A stretch of 64,000 nt of DNA from Gp7-AA6 sp036001245 (GTDB taxonomy: Bacteria > Acidobacteriota > Thermoanaerobaculia > UBA5066 > Gp7-AA6), in the NCBI GenBank assembly GCA_036001245.1, contig DASYUL010000092.1, positions 10,899 through 74,898 of the forward strand, given 5' to 3'. The position numbers and the translations under genes were made by a program. This document shows, in pieces, positions 7,607 through 15,469 of this stretch (the first letter of the stretch is position 1; each line of letters opens with the position of its first letter). Below the pieces are notes generated by a model. The model was given only the letters and a program-made list of their open reading frames with translations. It did no database searches and was not told the DNA's origin.

Positions 7607-8722
7607 ATGCGCATCCTGCAGCTCGTCGCCGGCGAAAAGTGGACGGGCGCCGCCGCGGTCGTCTTCGACCAGACCGCAGCGCTGGTAGCCGCGGGCGTCG
7701 AGGCGCAATTCGGCTTCGTGCGGGAGAGTCCCCTGGCCGCGCGCCTCCTTCCGCTCGGGTGGGCGAGGCCCCTTCTCTCCCCCGCTCGAACTCCGCTTCG
7801 ATACCCGAGGGACGTGCGCACCGTGGCGCAGATGCTCCGGCGCGAGGGTTTCGACGTCGTGCACTGTCACGGCTCGCACGACCACTCCGTCGCGGCGGCG
7901 GCGCGGCGCGCCGCGCGAAGGGGCGGTCCCCTTCTCGCGCGCACGATTCACAGCCTCGATCGGGCGCGCGGAGATCCGTTCTCCCGCGCCCTGTTTCGCG
8001 CGACGGACGTTCTCGCGTTCGCCAACCGCGCGATCGCGAAGAAGCTCGGCCGCGACGGACCGGTCCTCTCCCCCGTCGTCGACCCCGGTCGCTTTCACCC
8101 CGGCGAGCGACCGGTCGAGCGGCTTCGGTCTCTCGGGGTTCCGGAGGCAGGCTTCGTCGTCGGCACCGTGGGAAAGCTCGCCCCCCGGCGCGGACATCGG
8201 GAGGCGATCGAGGTCGCGTCGACCCTTCCGTCCGACGTCGTGCTCCTCCACGTCGGCAAGGGCGAGCTGCGTCGCGAGCTCGAGTCCCGCGCCGCCGCGC
8301 TCGGCAGCGGCGCGCGCAACTTCTGGGCGGGTTACGTCGAGAACGATCTGCCGGACTACTACCGCGCGATGGACGTCTTTCTCTTCCCGGCCTCGGGATC
8401 TGAGCAGGGGCAGCGCGCCCTCCTCGAGGCGATGGCGTGCGGAGTCCCGGTCGTCGCGCTCGACGTGCCGGGAGTGCGCGACCTCGTGACGCACGAGCGC
8501 GAAGGACTCGTCGTTTCGCGCCCCGCGGACATGGCGTCGGCGCTCGAGCGGATGCGGGTCGGTTCAGGGGAGCGGCGTCGCATGGGAGAGCGGGCGCGCG
8601 CGCGGGCCCTCGAGTTCGGCCCCGGGGCCTTCGCGCACGAGGCGCGAGAGTTCTACGCGCGCCTGTTCGCGAGGAAGTCCATGACTTCCCGGGCGTGGGT
8701 CGCCGGCGACACCGAAGGGTAG
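7607..8722 (+). CDS. Glycosyltransferase family 4 (GT-B fold)
   Basis: 371-aa GT-B glycosyltransferase. The N-terminal domain starts MRILQLVAGEKWTGAAAV; the C-terminal donor-binding half shows VGTVGKLAPRRGH, then DVFLFPASGSEQGQRALLEAMACGVPVVALDVPGVRDLV, which contains the E-x7-E style motif of family 4. Acceptor and sugar are unknown; a role in cell-surface polysaccharide with the O-antigen-ligase-like protein is likely. A TACTTA box 14 bases before ATG suggests a very short leader. Its 3' end overlaps the convergent peroxiredoxin gene by 70 bases. Confidence 0.88.
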   Translation: MRILQLVAGEKWTGAAAVVFDQTAALVAAGVEAQFGFVRESPLAARLLPLGWARPLLSPARTPLRYPRDVRTVAQMLRREGFDVVHCHGSHDHSVAAAARRAARRGGPLLARTIHSLDRARGDPFSRALFRATDVLAFANRAIAKKLGRDGPVLSPVVDPGRFHPGERPVERLRSLGVPEAGFVVGTVGKLAPRRGHREAIEVASTLPSDVVLLHVGKGELRRELESRAAALGSGARNFWAGYVENDLPDYYRAMDVFLFPASGSEQGQRALLEAMACGVPVVALDVPGVRDLVTHEREGLVVSRPADMASALERMRVGSGERRRMGERARARALEFGPGAFAHEAREFYARLFARKSMTSRAWVAGDTEG

Positions 8723-9132
8723 GCCGCCGCGATCTTTCCCCTCTCGTCGACCACGTACGAGATGCGCCGCGCCGTTCGGGTGGCGGCCGTGTCGCACGCT
8801 CCGTAGGCGAGACCCGCCTCGCGCTTCTCGTCGGACAGGAGCGGGAACGGGAAATTTTCCTTGGCGACGAACGCGGCGTTCGTTTTCACGGGATCGAACG
8901 AGATCCCGAGGATCTGGGCGTTCGCCTCTTCGAACCGGCCGGCGAGGTCGCGGAACCCGCGCCCCTCGATGCTTCAGCCGGGGGTGCGCGCCTTCGGATA
9001 GAACCAGAGGACGACCGGCCGCCCGCGGAACTCCGACAGACGGCGGATCCGGCCGGTCGAATCCGGCAGCGCGAAGTCGGGCGCCTCGTCTCCGACCGAG
9101 AGCGGCAGCGGGCCGGCGCGCTTACCGAACAT
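8653..9132 (-). CDS. Bcp/AhpC-TSA peroxiredoxin with in-frame UGA at the catalytic Cys: predicted selenoprotein
   Basis: Thiol (here probably selenol) peroxidase of the Bcp/PrxQ type. From ATG 9132 the protein reads VGDEAPDFALPDSTG, RPVVLWFYPKARTPG, then TGA (8974-8976, residue 53), then SIEGRGFRDLAGRFEE and a full C-terminal half (ISFDPVKTNAAFVAKENFPF, LLSDEKREAGLAYG) to a TAG stop. In the family the residue after TPG is the peroxidatic Cys, so UGA falls exactly on it. A SECIS-like hairpin follows (8944-8967). The resolving Cys five residues on is absent; one Cys remains in YGACD. Total 159 residues, normal for Bcp. The ATG overlaps the end of the glycosyltransferase gene by 11 bases. A TGC-to-TGA error is the alternative. 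Confidence 0.85.
8944..8967 (-). promoter_or_regulatory. Predicted bacterial SECIS hairpin
   Basis: Downstream of the UGA the transcript reads six bases, then GAGG, GG, CGCGG, loop GUU, CCGCG, A, CCUC. This is a 4-bp outer stem, a small internal loop, a 5-bp upper stem and a tri-nucleotide loop beginning with G. The loop G is 18 bases after UGA, close to the spacing in E. coli fdhF and within the accepted range for bacterial SECIS elements. The hairpin is entirely within the coding sequence, as expected in bacteria. Confidence 0.75.
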
Positions 9133-9985
9133 GGCCGGTCTCGGCGGTCTCGGCGGTCTCGGCGGGAGAACCCTGCCAGGTCTCCTCCGAGTCGTCGTAC
9201 GCGGGCAGTTCGAACGCCCACCCGTTTTCATCGAACCGCCGCCACTCCCAGAGCTTCGCCCACTTGAGAAAAACGCCGTACGCCTGCAGGGTGCAGAGCA
9301 CGAGCCCGTGGCGTCCGTCGAGGAACCCGGCCTGGAACACGTACATGCGCACGAATCTCCAGAGCGGCCGGAAGAACAGCTGCACGGCGCCGGGGCGTTT
9401 TCCCTTCCGGTAAGCGTCGGCGGCTCCCCACTCGGCGTAGCGGTGGAGCTTTTCGAGGTACTGGCCGAGCGAGCGGAACGTGTAGTGGAGCAGGGCGTGT
9501 TCGAGCGTGGGCGCCGGTCCCTCGGGGCGGATGTCGGCGTGCACGCGGCGCTTCGGATAGCGCGCGGCGCCGCGCCGCATGAGCCGCACGACCTTATCGG
9601 TCGACCACCCGGAGTGCCGAATGAGCCGATCGAGAAAGAGATTCCGCCGGCGGATCGAGTAGTAGTCGGCCGTCGGAACGCTGCCGAGCAGATCGAGGAT
9701 CTCGCGCGCGAGGCCGGGGGTCACCCGCTCGTCGGCGTCGACGATCAGAATCCAGGGATGGAGCGTCTGGTCCATCGCCCAGTTCTTCTGCGCGGCGGAA
9801 CCGAAGTACTCGCGCTGGAGGATGCGGACGTTGGCGATCTGACCGGCGATCTCGAGGGTCTGATCGGTCGAGAAAGAGTCCACGAGCAGCACCTCGTCGG
9901 CGAAGCCCAGACTCTCGAGGCACTCCTTGATGTTCACTTCCTCGTTGAAGGAGGTCACGATCGCGGAGAGCTTTTCTCTGCTCAT
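9122..9985 (-). CDS. Family 2 glycosyltransferase, LPS-core WaaE-like
   Basis: 287-aa GT-A glycosyltransferase with SAIVTSFNEEVNIKECLESL, VDSFSTDQTLEIA and the metal-binding region ILIVDADERVTPGLAREIL, followed by RRNLFLDRLIRHSGW and LLHYTFRSLGQYLEK. This matches the WaaE/KdtX-like group that adds a sugar to LPS inner core. I chose ATG 9985 rather than the frame start at 10060, since the family begins at SAIVTSFNE. The last codons consist of three copies of a 9-bp repeat (AET AET). It lies 16 bases downstream of ymdB and overlaps the peroxiredoxin gene. Confidence 0.88.
   Translation of the reverse strand: MSREKLSAIVTSFNEEVNIKECLESLGFADEVLLVDSFSTDQTLEIAGQIANVRILQREYFGSAAQKNWAMDQTLHPWILIVDADERVTPGLAREILDLLGSVPTADYYSIRRRNLFLDRLIRHSGWSTDKVVRLMRRGAARYPKRRVHADIRPEGPAPTLEHALLHYTFRSLGQYLEKLHRYAEWGAADAYRKGKRPGAVQLFFRPLWRFVRMYVFQAGFLDGRHGLVLCTLQAYGVFLKWAKLWEWRRFDENGWAFELPAYDDSEETWQGSPAETAETAETGHVR
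9138..9164. repeat. Three tandem 9-bp repeats (GGTCTCGGC)
   Basis: GGTCTCGGC is repeated three times. On the minus strand it encodes Ala-Glu-Thr repeats at the C-terminus of the glycosyltransferase and ends six bases before the ATG of the peroxiredoxin, so copy-number change would alter both the glycosyltransferase tail and the region upstream of the peroxiredoxin start. Confidence 0.85.
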
Positions 9986-10001
9986 CGCTGCAGCGAACCC
10001 A

Positions 10002-10784
10002 TCATTCGACCTTGACCTGAATCCGTTCGATCGCGGTTGCGCGGCCGGTATCGGAATCAACCTCCACCAGCGCGCCGCAGAGCCGGATGTCGCGCTTCGC
10101 GGTCTCGAACGCCCTCGGGGTCTGGGAGAGGAACTTCTCGATGATCCGATCCCGCGCGAAGCCGATCACTCCCTCGTAGGCGCCGCTCATCCCGACGTCC
10201 GTCTGGTACGCGGTCCCGCCCGGCCTCACCGTCTCGTCGGCGGTGGGGACGTGGGTGTGGGTCCCGAGCACCGCCGAGACCCGCCCGTCGAGATACCAGC
10301 CGATCGCGATCTTTTCCGACGTCGCCTCGGCGTGCATGTCGACGACGATCACCTTCACGTCCTTCATACGGGCGAGCTCGTCGTCCGCGACGCGGAAAGG
10401 CGAGTCGCACTGCGCCGGCATGAAGACCTGCCCCTGCAGGTTCAGCACCCCCACGGGAACGCCGGCCGCCGTCGCCTGCACGGTCGCGCCCCGGCCCGGA
10501 TTGCCGGGGGGATAGTTTGCCGGCCGCAGCACCCGGTCGGAGGAGTTCAGGACTTCGTAGATCTCCTTCTTGTCCCAGATGTGGTTGCCCGACGAGAACA
10601 CGTCGATCGGGAGCCGCGAGAGCTCGTGAAAGAGCTCCACCGTGAGCCCGAACCCTCCGGCTGCGTTCTCGATGTTCACGATCGTGAAGTCGACGTTGCG
10701 CCGGTCGATGAGCGGCAGGAGCGCCCGCTCGAGCGCGCGGCGGCCCGGCTGGCCGACGATGTCGCCGATGAAGAGGATGTTCAT
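10002..10784 (-). CDS. ymdB: YmdB-family metallophosphoesterase
   Basis: 260-aa metallophosphoesterase (TIGR00282, YmdB), a di-metal cyclic-nucleotide phosphodiesterase in the Bacillus relative. Metal-ligand motifs are all present: GDIVGQPGR, VNIENAAGGFG, SSGNHIWDKKE, VVDMHAEATSEK and GTHTHVPTADE. It follows rny on the same strand; the rny-ymdB pair is conserved in many bacteria and suggests a link to RNA turnover. The start ATG 10784 is well placed at the first conserved residue MNILFIGD. Confidence 0.94.
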   Translation of the reverse strand: MNILFIGDIVGQPGRRALERALLPLIDRRNVDFTIVNIENAAGGFGLTVELFHELSRLPIDVFSSGNHIWDKKEIYEVLNSSDRVLRPANYPPGNPGRGATVQATAAGVPVGVLNLQGQVFMPAQCDSPFRVADDELARMKDVKVIVVDMHAEATSEKIAIGWYLDGRVSAVLGTHTHVPTADETVRPGGTAYQTDVGMSGAYEGVIGFARDRIIEKFLSQTPRAFETAKRDIRLCGALVEVDSDTGRATAIERIQVKVE

Positions 10785-10789
10785 CGGAC

Positions 10790-10868
10790 GGGAGCCGGTC
10801 GCGGGTAGCCGGTCGCGCGGGAGGACACCGGAGGCGCGGCTTCCGGCTCCCGGCTCCCGGCTTCCGGC
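10790..10868. repeat. Short repeat array with inverted arms (CCGGCTCCC/CCGGCTTCC)
   Basis: Left arm contains GGGAGCCGG and a second AGCCGG; right arm at about 10838-10868 repeats CGGCTTC/CGGCTCC four times, ending right at the rny stop codon. The arms can pair as a hairpin between rny and ymdB. This belongs to the class of locus-specific short arrays found repeatedly in this window. Confidence 0.75.
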
Positions 10869-12434
10869 TCAGCGGGCGTATTCAACGGACCGCGTCTCGC
10901 GAATCACCGTGATCTTGATCTGTCCCGGATATTGAAGCTCGGCCTCGATCTTTTTCGCGATGTCGCGCGAGAGCCAGAGTGCTTCGTCGTCGGTGACGCG
11001 GTTCGCCTCGACGATGATGCGCAGCTCCCTCCCGGCCTGGATCGCGAAGGCCTTCTGGACGCCCTTGAAACCGTCCGCGATGTGCTCGAGCTTTTCGAGC
11101 CGCTTGACGTACGTCTCCAGGATCTCGCGGCGGGCGCCGGGACGCGCCGCGGAGAGCGCGTCGGCGCCGTTGACGAGCACGGCTTCGAGCGACCGCGGCT
11201 CGTAATCGCCGTGGTGGCACTCCATCGCGTGGATGACCTCGTCGGACTCGCCGAACTTCTTCAGGACCTCGCGGCCGAGCTCCAGGTGCGTGCCCTCCAT
11301 TTCGCGGTCGATCGCCTTGCCGATGTCGTGCAGCAGTCCCGCCCGCTTTGCGACCTCGGACTTCGCGCCGAGCTCCCCGGCCATGTTCGCCGCGAGCCAC
11401 GCGACCTCTCTCGAATGCTGGAGCACGTTCTGGCCGTAGGACGTCCGGTACTTCAGCCGCCCGAGCAGTTTGATGAGCTCCGGGTGCAGATCGGGGATCG
11501 AGAACTCGAGCGCGGTGGACTCCCCCTCCTGGCGGATCTTTTCCCAGAGCTCGGAGCGGACCTTCTCGACGACCTCCTCGATGCGCGCCGGGTGGATCCG
11601 GCCGTCCACGATCAGCTTCTCGAGGGCGATGCGCGCGACCTCGCGACGGATCGGCTCGAACGCGCTGATGACGATCGCCTCGGGCGTGTCGTCGATGATG
11701 AGATCAACTCCGGTTGCCGCCTCGAGCGCCCGGATGTTGCGCCCCTCGCGGCCGATGATCCGGCCCTTCAGGTCGTCGGAGGGAAGCTCCACCACCGACA
11801 CCGTCGCCTCGACGACCGTGTCGGAGGCTAGCCTCTGGATCGCCATCCCGATCTGGTGGCGCGCCTTCTGGGTGGCCTGCTCGATCGCCTCTTCTTCGAT
11901 GCGGCGCATCAGGCCCGCCGCATCGATGCGGGCTTCGTTCTCGATCGACCGGATCAGGTCGCGCTTGGCGTCCGCTGCCGTGAGCCCCGAGATCTGCTCG
12001 AGGCGCTGCTGCTGGTCCTCGATCAGCTTCTGGACGTCCCCGTGGGCTCGCTCGACCGCCTTCTGAGCGTCCGCGAGCGCTTGCTCCTTACGGGCGAACT
12101 CCTCTTCCCGCTTCTCCTGCTGGCCGAGTTTCCGGTCGAGGTTCTCCTCCTTCTGGACGACCCTCTTTTCCAGGCCCGCGATCTCCTGGCGCCGCGCCTG
12201 GACTGTTTTGTCGAACTCCAGCTGGGCCGCGAGGACCTTTTCCTTGGCCTCGATGGCCGATTCGCGAAGGCGCGCGTCCGAGGCTTTCGTTGCTTCGGCC
12301 AGGACCCGGTCCGCCTCGAGGCGGATCTCCGCTCGCTCGCGCCGGACCTTGGCCCGCAGGAGAAAGTACGCGATCAGCGTGAACGCGACGGCCAGGATCG
12401 CCGCCGCGATCGGGATCGCGATCGATGTATTCAT
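10869..12434 (-). CDS. rny: Ribonuclease Y
   Basis: Membrane-anchored endoribonuclease of bulk mRNA decay. 521 aa: N-terminal membrane helix (residues ~5-27), long coiled coil (~30-200), KH domain (LKGRIIGREGRNIRALEAATG), and HD domain with AKRAGLLHDIGKAIDREMEG and MECHHGDYEP. Length and domain order are exactly those of RNase Y. It is followed by ymdB and preceded by zapA on the same strand. Confidence 0.97.
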   Translation of the reverse strand: MNTSIAIPIAAAILAVAFTLIAYFLLRAKVRRERAEIRLEADRVLAEATKASDARLRESAIEAKEKVLAAQLEFDKTVQARRQEIAGLEKRVVQKEENLDRKLGQQEKREEEFARKEQALADAQKAVERAHGDVQKLIEDQQQRLEQISGLTAADAKRDLIRSIENEARIDAAGLMRRIEEEAIEQATQKARHQIGMAIQRLASDTVVEATVSVVELPSDDLKGRIIGREGRNIRALEAATGVDLIIDDTPEAIVISAFEPIRREVARIALEKLIVDGRIHPARIEEVVEKVRSELWEKIRQEGESTALEFSIPDLHPELIKLLGRLKYRTSYGQNVLQHSREVAWLAANMAGELGAKSEVAKRAGLLHDIGKAIDREMEGTHLELGREVLKKFGESDEVIHAMECHHGDYEPRSLEAVLVNGADALSAARPGARREILETYVKRLEKLEHIADGFKGVQKAFAIQAGRELRIIVEANRVTDDEALWLSRDIAKKIEAELQYPGQIKITVIRETRSVEYAR

Positions 12435-12439
12435 TTCGG

Positions 12440-12600
12440 CTCCCTCATCCCGAGGGCGCCGAAGTCGAGACGCGGCTACACGATTTCCCGGAAGGGACTC
12501 TTCCGACGAGGGTTCTGAATCTGGAAAACGATTCCTTTTCTCAACGGGCCGCTCGTTTCATCTCGTGTTCCCCGAGACTCTCGGGGTCGCCGACGCCTCG
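12440..12600 (-). ncRNA. Candidate structured RNA between zapA and rny, possibly 6S RNA
   Basis: The 169-base gap between zapA and rny can fold: a CCCCGAG/CTCGGGG hairpin close to zapA, ACACGA near the start pairing with TCGTGT near the end, GAATC/GATTC and GGAAG/CTTCC in between. In many bacteria the 6S RNA gene (ssrS) lies directly downstream of zapA, so position favours 6S RNA. I could not confirm the conserved 6S central bubble by eye, so the identity is a guess from position plus foldability. Confidence 0.3.
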
Positions 12601-12603
12601 CCT

Positions 12604-12897
12604 TCAGCTTCCCAGGGCGTCGTCCAGTTTGCGAATCAGGCGCTCCGCCCGGACCCGGAAGTCCGTCGGCTCGCCGGTTCGACGCTTCTCCGCCTGGTAT
12701 AGATCGTCTGTAATGTTCAGTGCAGCGAGGATCGCAATCTTGGTGGTATCCACGGTCGCGGTCCTCTCGGCCACTTCCTTCATCCGCGAATCGACTAATC
12801 GGGCCAGGTCGTGAATGTAGGTGGAGTCGCCTTCGGCCCGGACGTTGTACGTCTGGCCGAAGATCTCGACCTGCGTCACGCTGCCCCGCTTATCCAC
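12604..12897 (-). CDS. zapA: Cell division protein ZapA
   Basis: FtsZ-associated division factor that promotes Z-ring bundling. VTQVEIFGQTYNVRAEGDSTYIHDLARLVDSRMKEVAE is the ZapA N-terminal fold, followed by a helix (KIAILAALNITDDLYQAEKR) that forms the dimeric coiled coil. 97 aa from GTG 12897; TTG 12933 and GTG 12882 are alternatives and no clear ribosome site decides. It is separated from its usual neighbour zapB by about 5 kb of accessory genes. Confidence 0.9.
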   Translation of the reverse strand: MDKRGSVTQVEIFGQTYNVRAEGDSTYIHDLARLVDSRMKEVAERTATVDTTKIAILAALNITDDLYQAEKRRTGEPTDFRVRAERLIRKLDDALGS

Positions 12898-13053
12898 TGC
12901 GTGACTACGGAAAAGACTCCTTTCAAGGCTCAAGTGTAGTTTTCTGCAGCGTTCGGAGTCAACGGTTTACGTCCGAACCGCTCTCACGCCACCGGTCGCT
13001 CGATGAAAAGCACCGAACTACGAACCCATAGAATCCTGGCCCACGGTACCGAT

Positions 13054-15459
13054 ATGACCCTCTCGGCCGGCGCTCGCCTGGGCCCCTACGAGATTCTCTC
13101 TCCTCTTGGCGCGGGAGGGATGGGAGAGGTCTACCGCGCGCGGGACACCCGGCTCGCGCGAGATGTCGCCGTCAAGATCCTGCCGGAGTCACTTGGCAAT
13201 GACGCGCACGCTCTCGCGCGATTCGAGCAGGAGGCCCGGGCGGTCGCGGCGCTCTCGCACCCGAACATCCTCGCGATTCACGATGTCGGGCGCGAGGACG
13301 GCGTCGCCTTCGCGGTCATGGAACTGCTCGACGGCGCGTCGCTCGATCGGCGGATCGCTCGGGAGCAGCTTCCCTGGAAGAAGGCGCTGGAGATCGGTGC
13401 CGCGGTCGCTGATGGACTCGCATCGGCTCATGGCCGCGGAATCGTTCACCGTGACTTGAAGCCGGCGAACGTCTTCGTCACGCGGGAGGGTCTCGTCAAA
13501 ATCCTCGATTTCGGACTGGCGCGACATGATCTGTTCGTCTCGGGCGGCGGAGAAACGGCGTCGCCGACCGCGGCGGCTCCCGAGACCGCGCCCGGAACGG
13601 TCATGGGGACCGTCGGCTACATGTCTCCCGAGCAGGTCCGCGGAGAGGCCGCGGACGCCCGCAGCGATATTTTCTCCCTCGGCTGCGTCCTCTACGAGAT
13701 GCTGACTGGCCGGCGCGCTTTCCGGGAAAAAGCTGCGGCCGAAACTCTCGCCTCAATTCTGCGCGACCATCCCGGCGATGTGTCCGAGTCTGGCAGAGCA
13801 GTGCCCCCTGTCGTCAACAGCGTGGTCCGCCGCTGCCTTGAGAAGAGCCCGGAGGAGCGTTTTCAATCGGCGCGGGATCTGGCGTTCGCACTGAGGGAGA
13901 TTCTGGGGAGCGCCACGGCTTCCACGGGGGTCGGTGCGATCGCCGCCCCGATTCGGGCGCCGCGCCGCTGGATCGGAGCGGTTGCAGCTCTCCTCCTCGC
14001 AGCCATCGGTACGATTTTCCTGTTCGATCTCGGTGGCTTGCGGAGTCGCCTCCTTCCAGCCGGCCCGGCACGGATTCAGTCGCTGGCCGTTCTTCCACTC
14101 GCCAACCTGTCAGGCGATCCACAGCAGGAATACTTCGCCGATGGGATGACCGAGGAGCTGATTACCCGGCTCGCCAAGCTCGGCAATCTCCGGGTGACCT
14201 CGCGCACGTCGGTCATGGGTTACAAGCAGACGAAGAAGAAGATCCCCGAAATCGCTCGCGAACTCGGGGTAAATGCCGTCGTGGAAGGCTCCATCGTCCG
14301 CGACGGCTCGAAAGTCAAAGTGAATGCCCAGCTCATCGACGGCTCATCCGACCAGCATGTCTGGGCCGACAGCTACGAGCGGGAAATGAAGGACATCCTC
14401 GCGCTTCAGAGCGACGTAGCACAGGCGATCGCCCGAGAAGTGGGAGTCAAGCTGACGCCTGAGGGGCAAGCGGGCCTGGCAGCCGCAACACGGCCTGTCA
14501 TCCCGGCCGCCTACGACGCTTACGTGCGCGGCCGCCACGCCTGGAACAAGAGAGGAGAGGAGAGTGTGCGCCAGGGGATCCGTCTCTTCCAGGAGTCCAT
14601 CGACGCGGACCCGACCTATGCCCCCTCCTATGCCGGCATGGCGGACTGTTACGGTCAGCTCGGTTACGCGTCGTACGTCTCGCCCGAGGAATCCTTTCCC
14701 CGCGCAAAAGCGGCCGCGCAGAAGGCGTTGGAGCTCGATCCCAACCTGGCCGAAGCGCACGCCTCCCTCGGCTTTGACCTGATGTATTACGACTGGGATT
14801 TCCCTGCGGCCGAAAAAGAATATCGGAGAGCGATCGAGCTCAACCCGAGCTATGGAGTCGCGCACCAGTGGTACGCATATCTTCTGACGGCGATGGAGCG
14901 GCCGGCCGCCGAGGCAGAACGGGAAATCGCGGTGGCAAAGAAACTCGACCCTCTCTCAGTGCCCATCAACACCGATCAGGCTTACATGCTGTACTACTAC
15001 GGAAAGTCCGAGGAGGCACTGAAGGCCGTTCGTACTGCCCTGGAGATGGACCCGAAATTCCCGCTCGGCTATTTCTGGTTGGGCCGTATCTACACGTCGC
15101 AGGGAAGATACGAGGAAGCCGAGGCCGCGCTCAAGAAGATTGGGCCTCTTCGGACATGGACGCCGGCGATGGCGACCCTCGGGTATCTGTACGCGAAGTC
15201 GGGCCGCCGAAAGGAAGCCGAAGAGGTGCTTGGCGAGTTCAGTGGTCTCGCTCGCCAGGGCCGGTATCCCTCAAGCTATGCCATAGCGGTCATCTATGCG
15301 GGTCTCGGAGATGAGGACGAGGTCTTTCGACGCCTCGAGGATGCCTATCGCGAGAGGTCTCATTGGCTCGTGTGGTTGAAACGAGATCCGCGATGGAACG
15401 ACGTTCGCGCCGACCCTCGATTTTTGCAGCTCGTCAGGAAAGTCGGGCTTCCCGCTTGA
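13054..15459 (+). CDS. Membrane Ser/Thr protein kinase with TolB-like domain and TPR repeats
   Basis: 801-aa Hanks-type kinase. Kinase domain residues ~10-270: glycine loop LGAGGMGEVYRARD, AVKIL lysine, catalytic HRDLKPANVFV, metal DFGLARHD and GTVGYMSPEQVRGE. A membrane helix (WIGAVAALLLAAIGTIFLF) near residues 307-326 separates it from an outside TolB-like/FlgO-like region (AVLPLANLSGDPQQEYFADG) and about five to six TPR repeats to the end. This layout is common in Acidobacteriota. ATG 13054 is chosen because conserved sequence starts at LGPYEI. A partner may be the FHA regulator at 17278-17931. It is divergent from zapA. Confidence 0.93.
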   Translation: MTLSAGARLGPYEILSPLGAGGMGEVYRARDTRLARDVAVKILPESLGNDAHALARFEQEARAVAALSHPNILAIHDVGREDGVAFAVMELLDGASLDRRIAREQLPWKKALEIGAAVADGLASAHGRGIVHRDLKPANVFVTREGLVKILDFGLARHDLFVSGGGETASPTAAAPETAPGTVMGTVGYMSPEQVRGEAADARSDIFSLGCVLYEMLTGRRAFREKAAAETLASILRDHPGDVSESGRAVPPVVNSVVRRCLEKSPEERFQSARDLAFALREILGSATASTGVGAIAAPIRAPRRWIGAVAALLLAAIGTIFLFDLGGLRSRLLPAGPARIQSLAVLPLANLSGDPQQEYFADGMTEELITRLAKLGNLRVTSRTSVMGYKQTKKKIPEIARELGVNAVVEGSIVRDGSKVKVNAQLIDGSSDQHVWADSYEREMKDILALQSDVAQAIAREVGVKLTPEGQAGLAAATRPVIPAAYDAYVRGRHAWNKRGEESVRQGIRLFQESIDADPTYAPSYAGMADCYGQLGYASYVSPEESFPRAKAAAQKALELDPNLAEAHASLGFDLMYYDWDFPAAEKEYRRAIELNPSYGVAHQWYAYLLTAMERPAAEAEREIAVAKKLDPLSVPINTDQAYMLYYYGKSEEALKAVRTALEMDPKFPLGYFWLGRIYTSQGRYEEAEAALKKIGPLRTWTPAMATLGYLYAKSGRRKEAEEVLGEFSGLARQGRYPSSYAIAVIYAGLGDEDEVFRRLEDAYRERSHWLVWLKRDPRWNDVRADPRFLQLVRKVGLPA

Positions 15460-15469
15460 AATAAGCCGA

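Noticed and set aside
8653..9132. Peroxiredoxin as two separate genes or a frameshifted pseudogene
   Set aside because: Frame is the same on both sides of the TGA, no other defect, and the TGA falls on the catalytic Cys with a SECIS-like hairpin; recoding explains it better.
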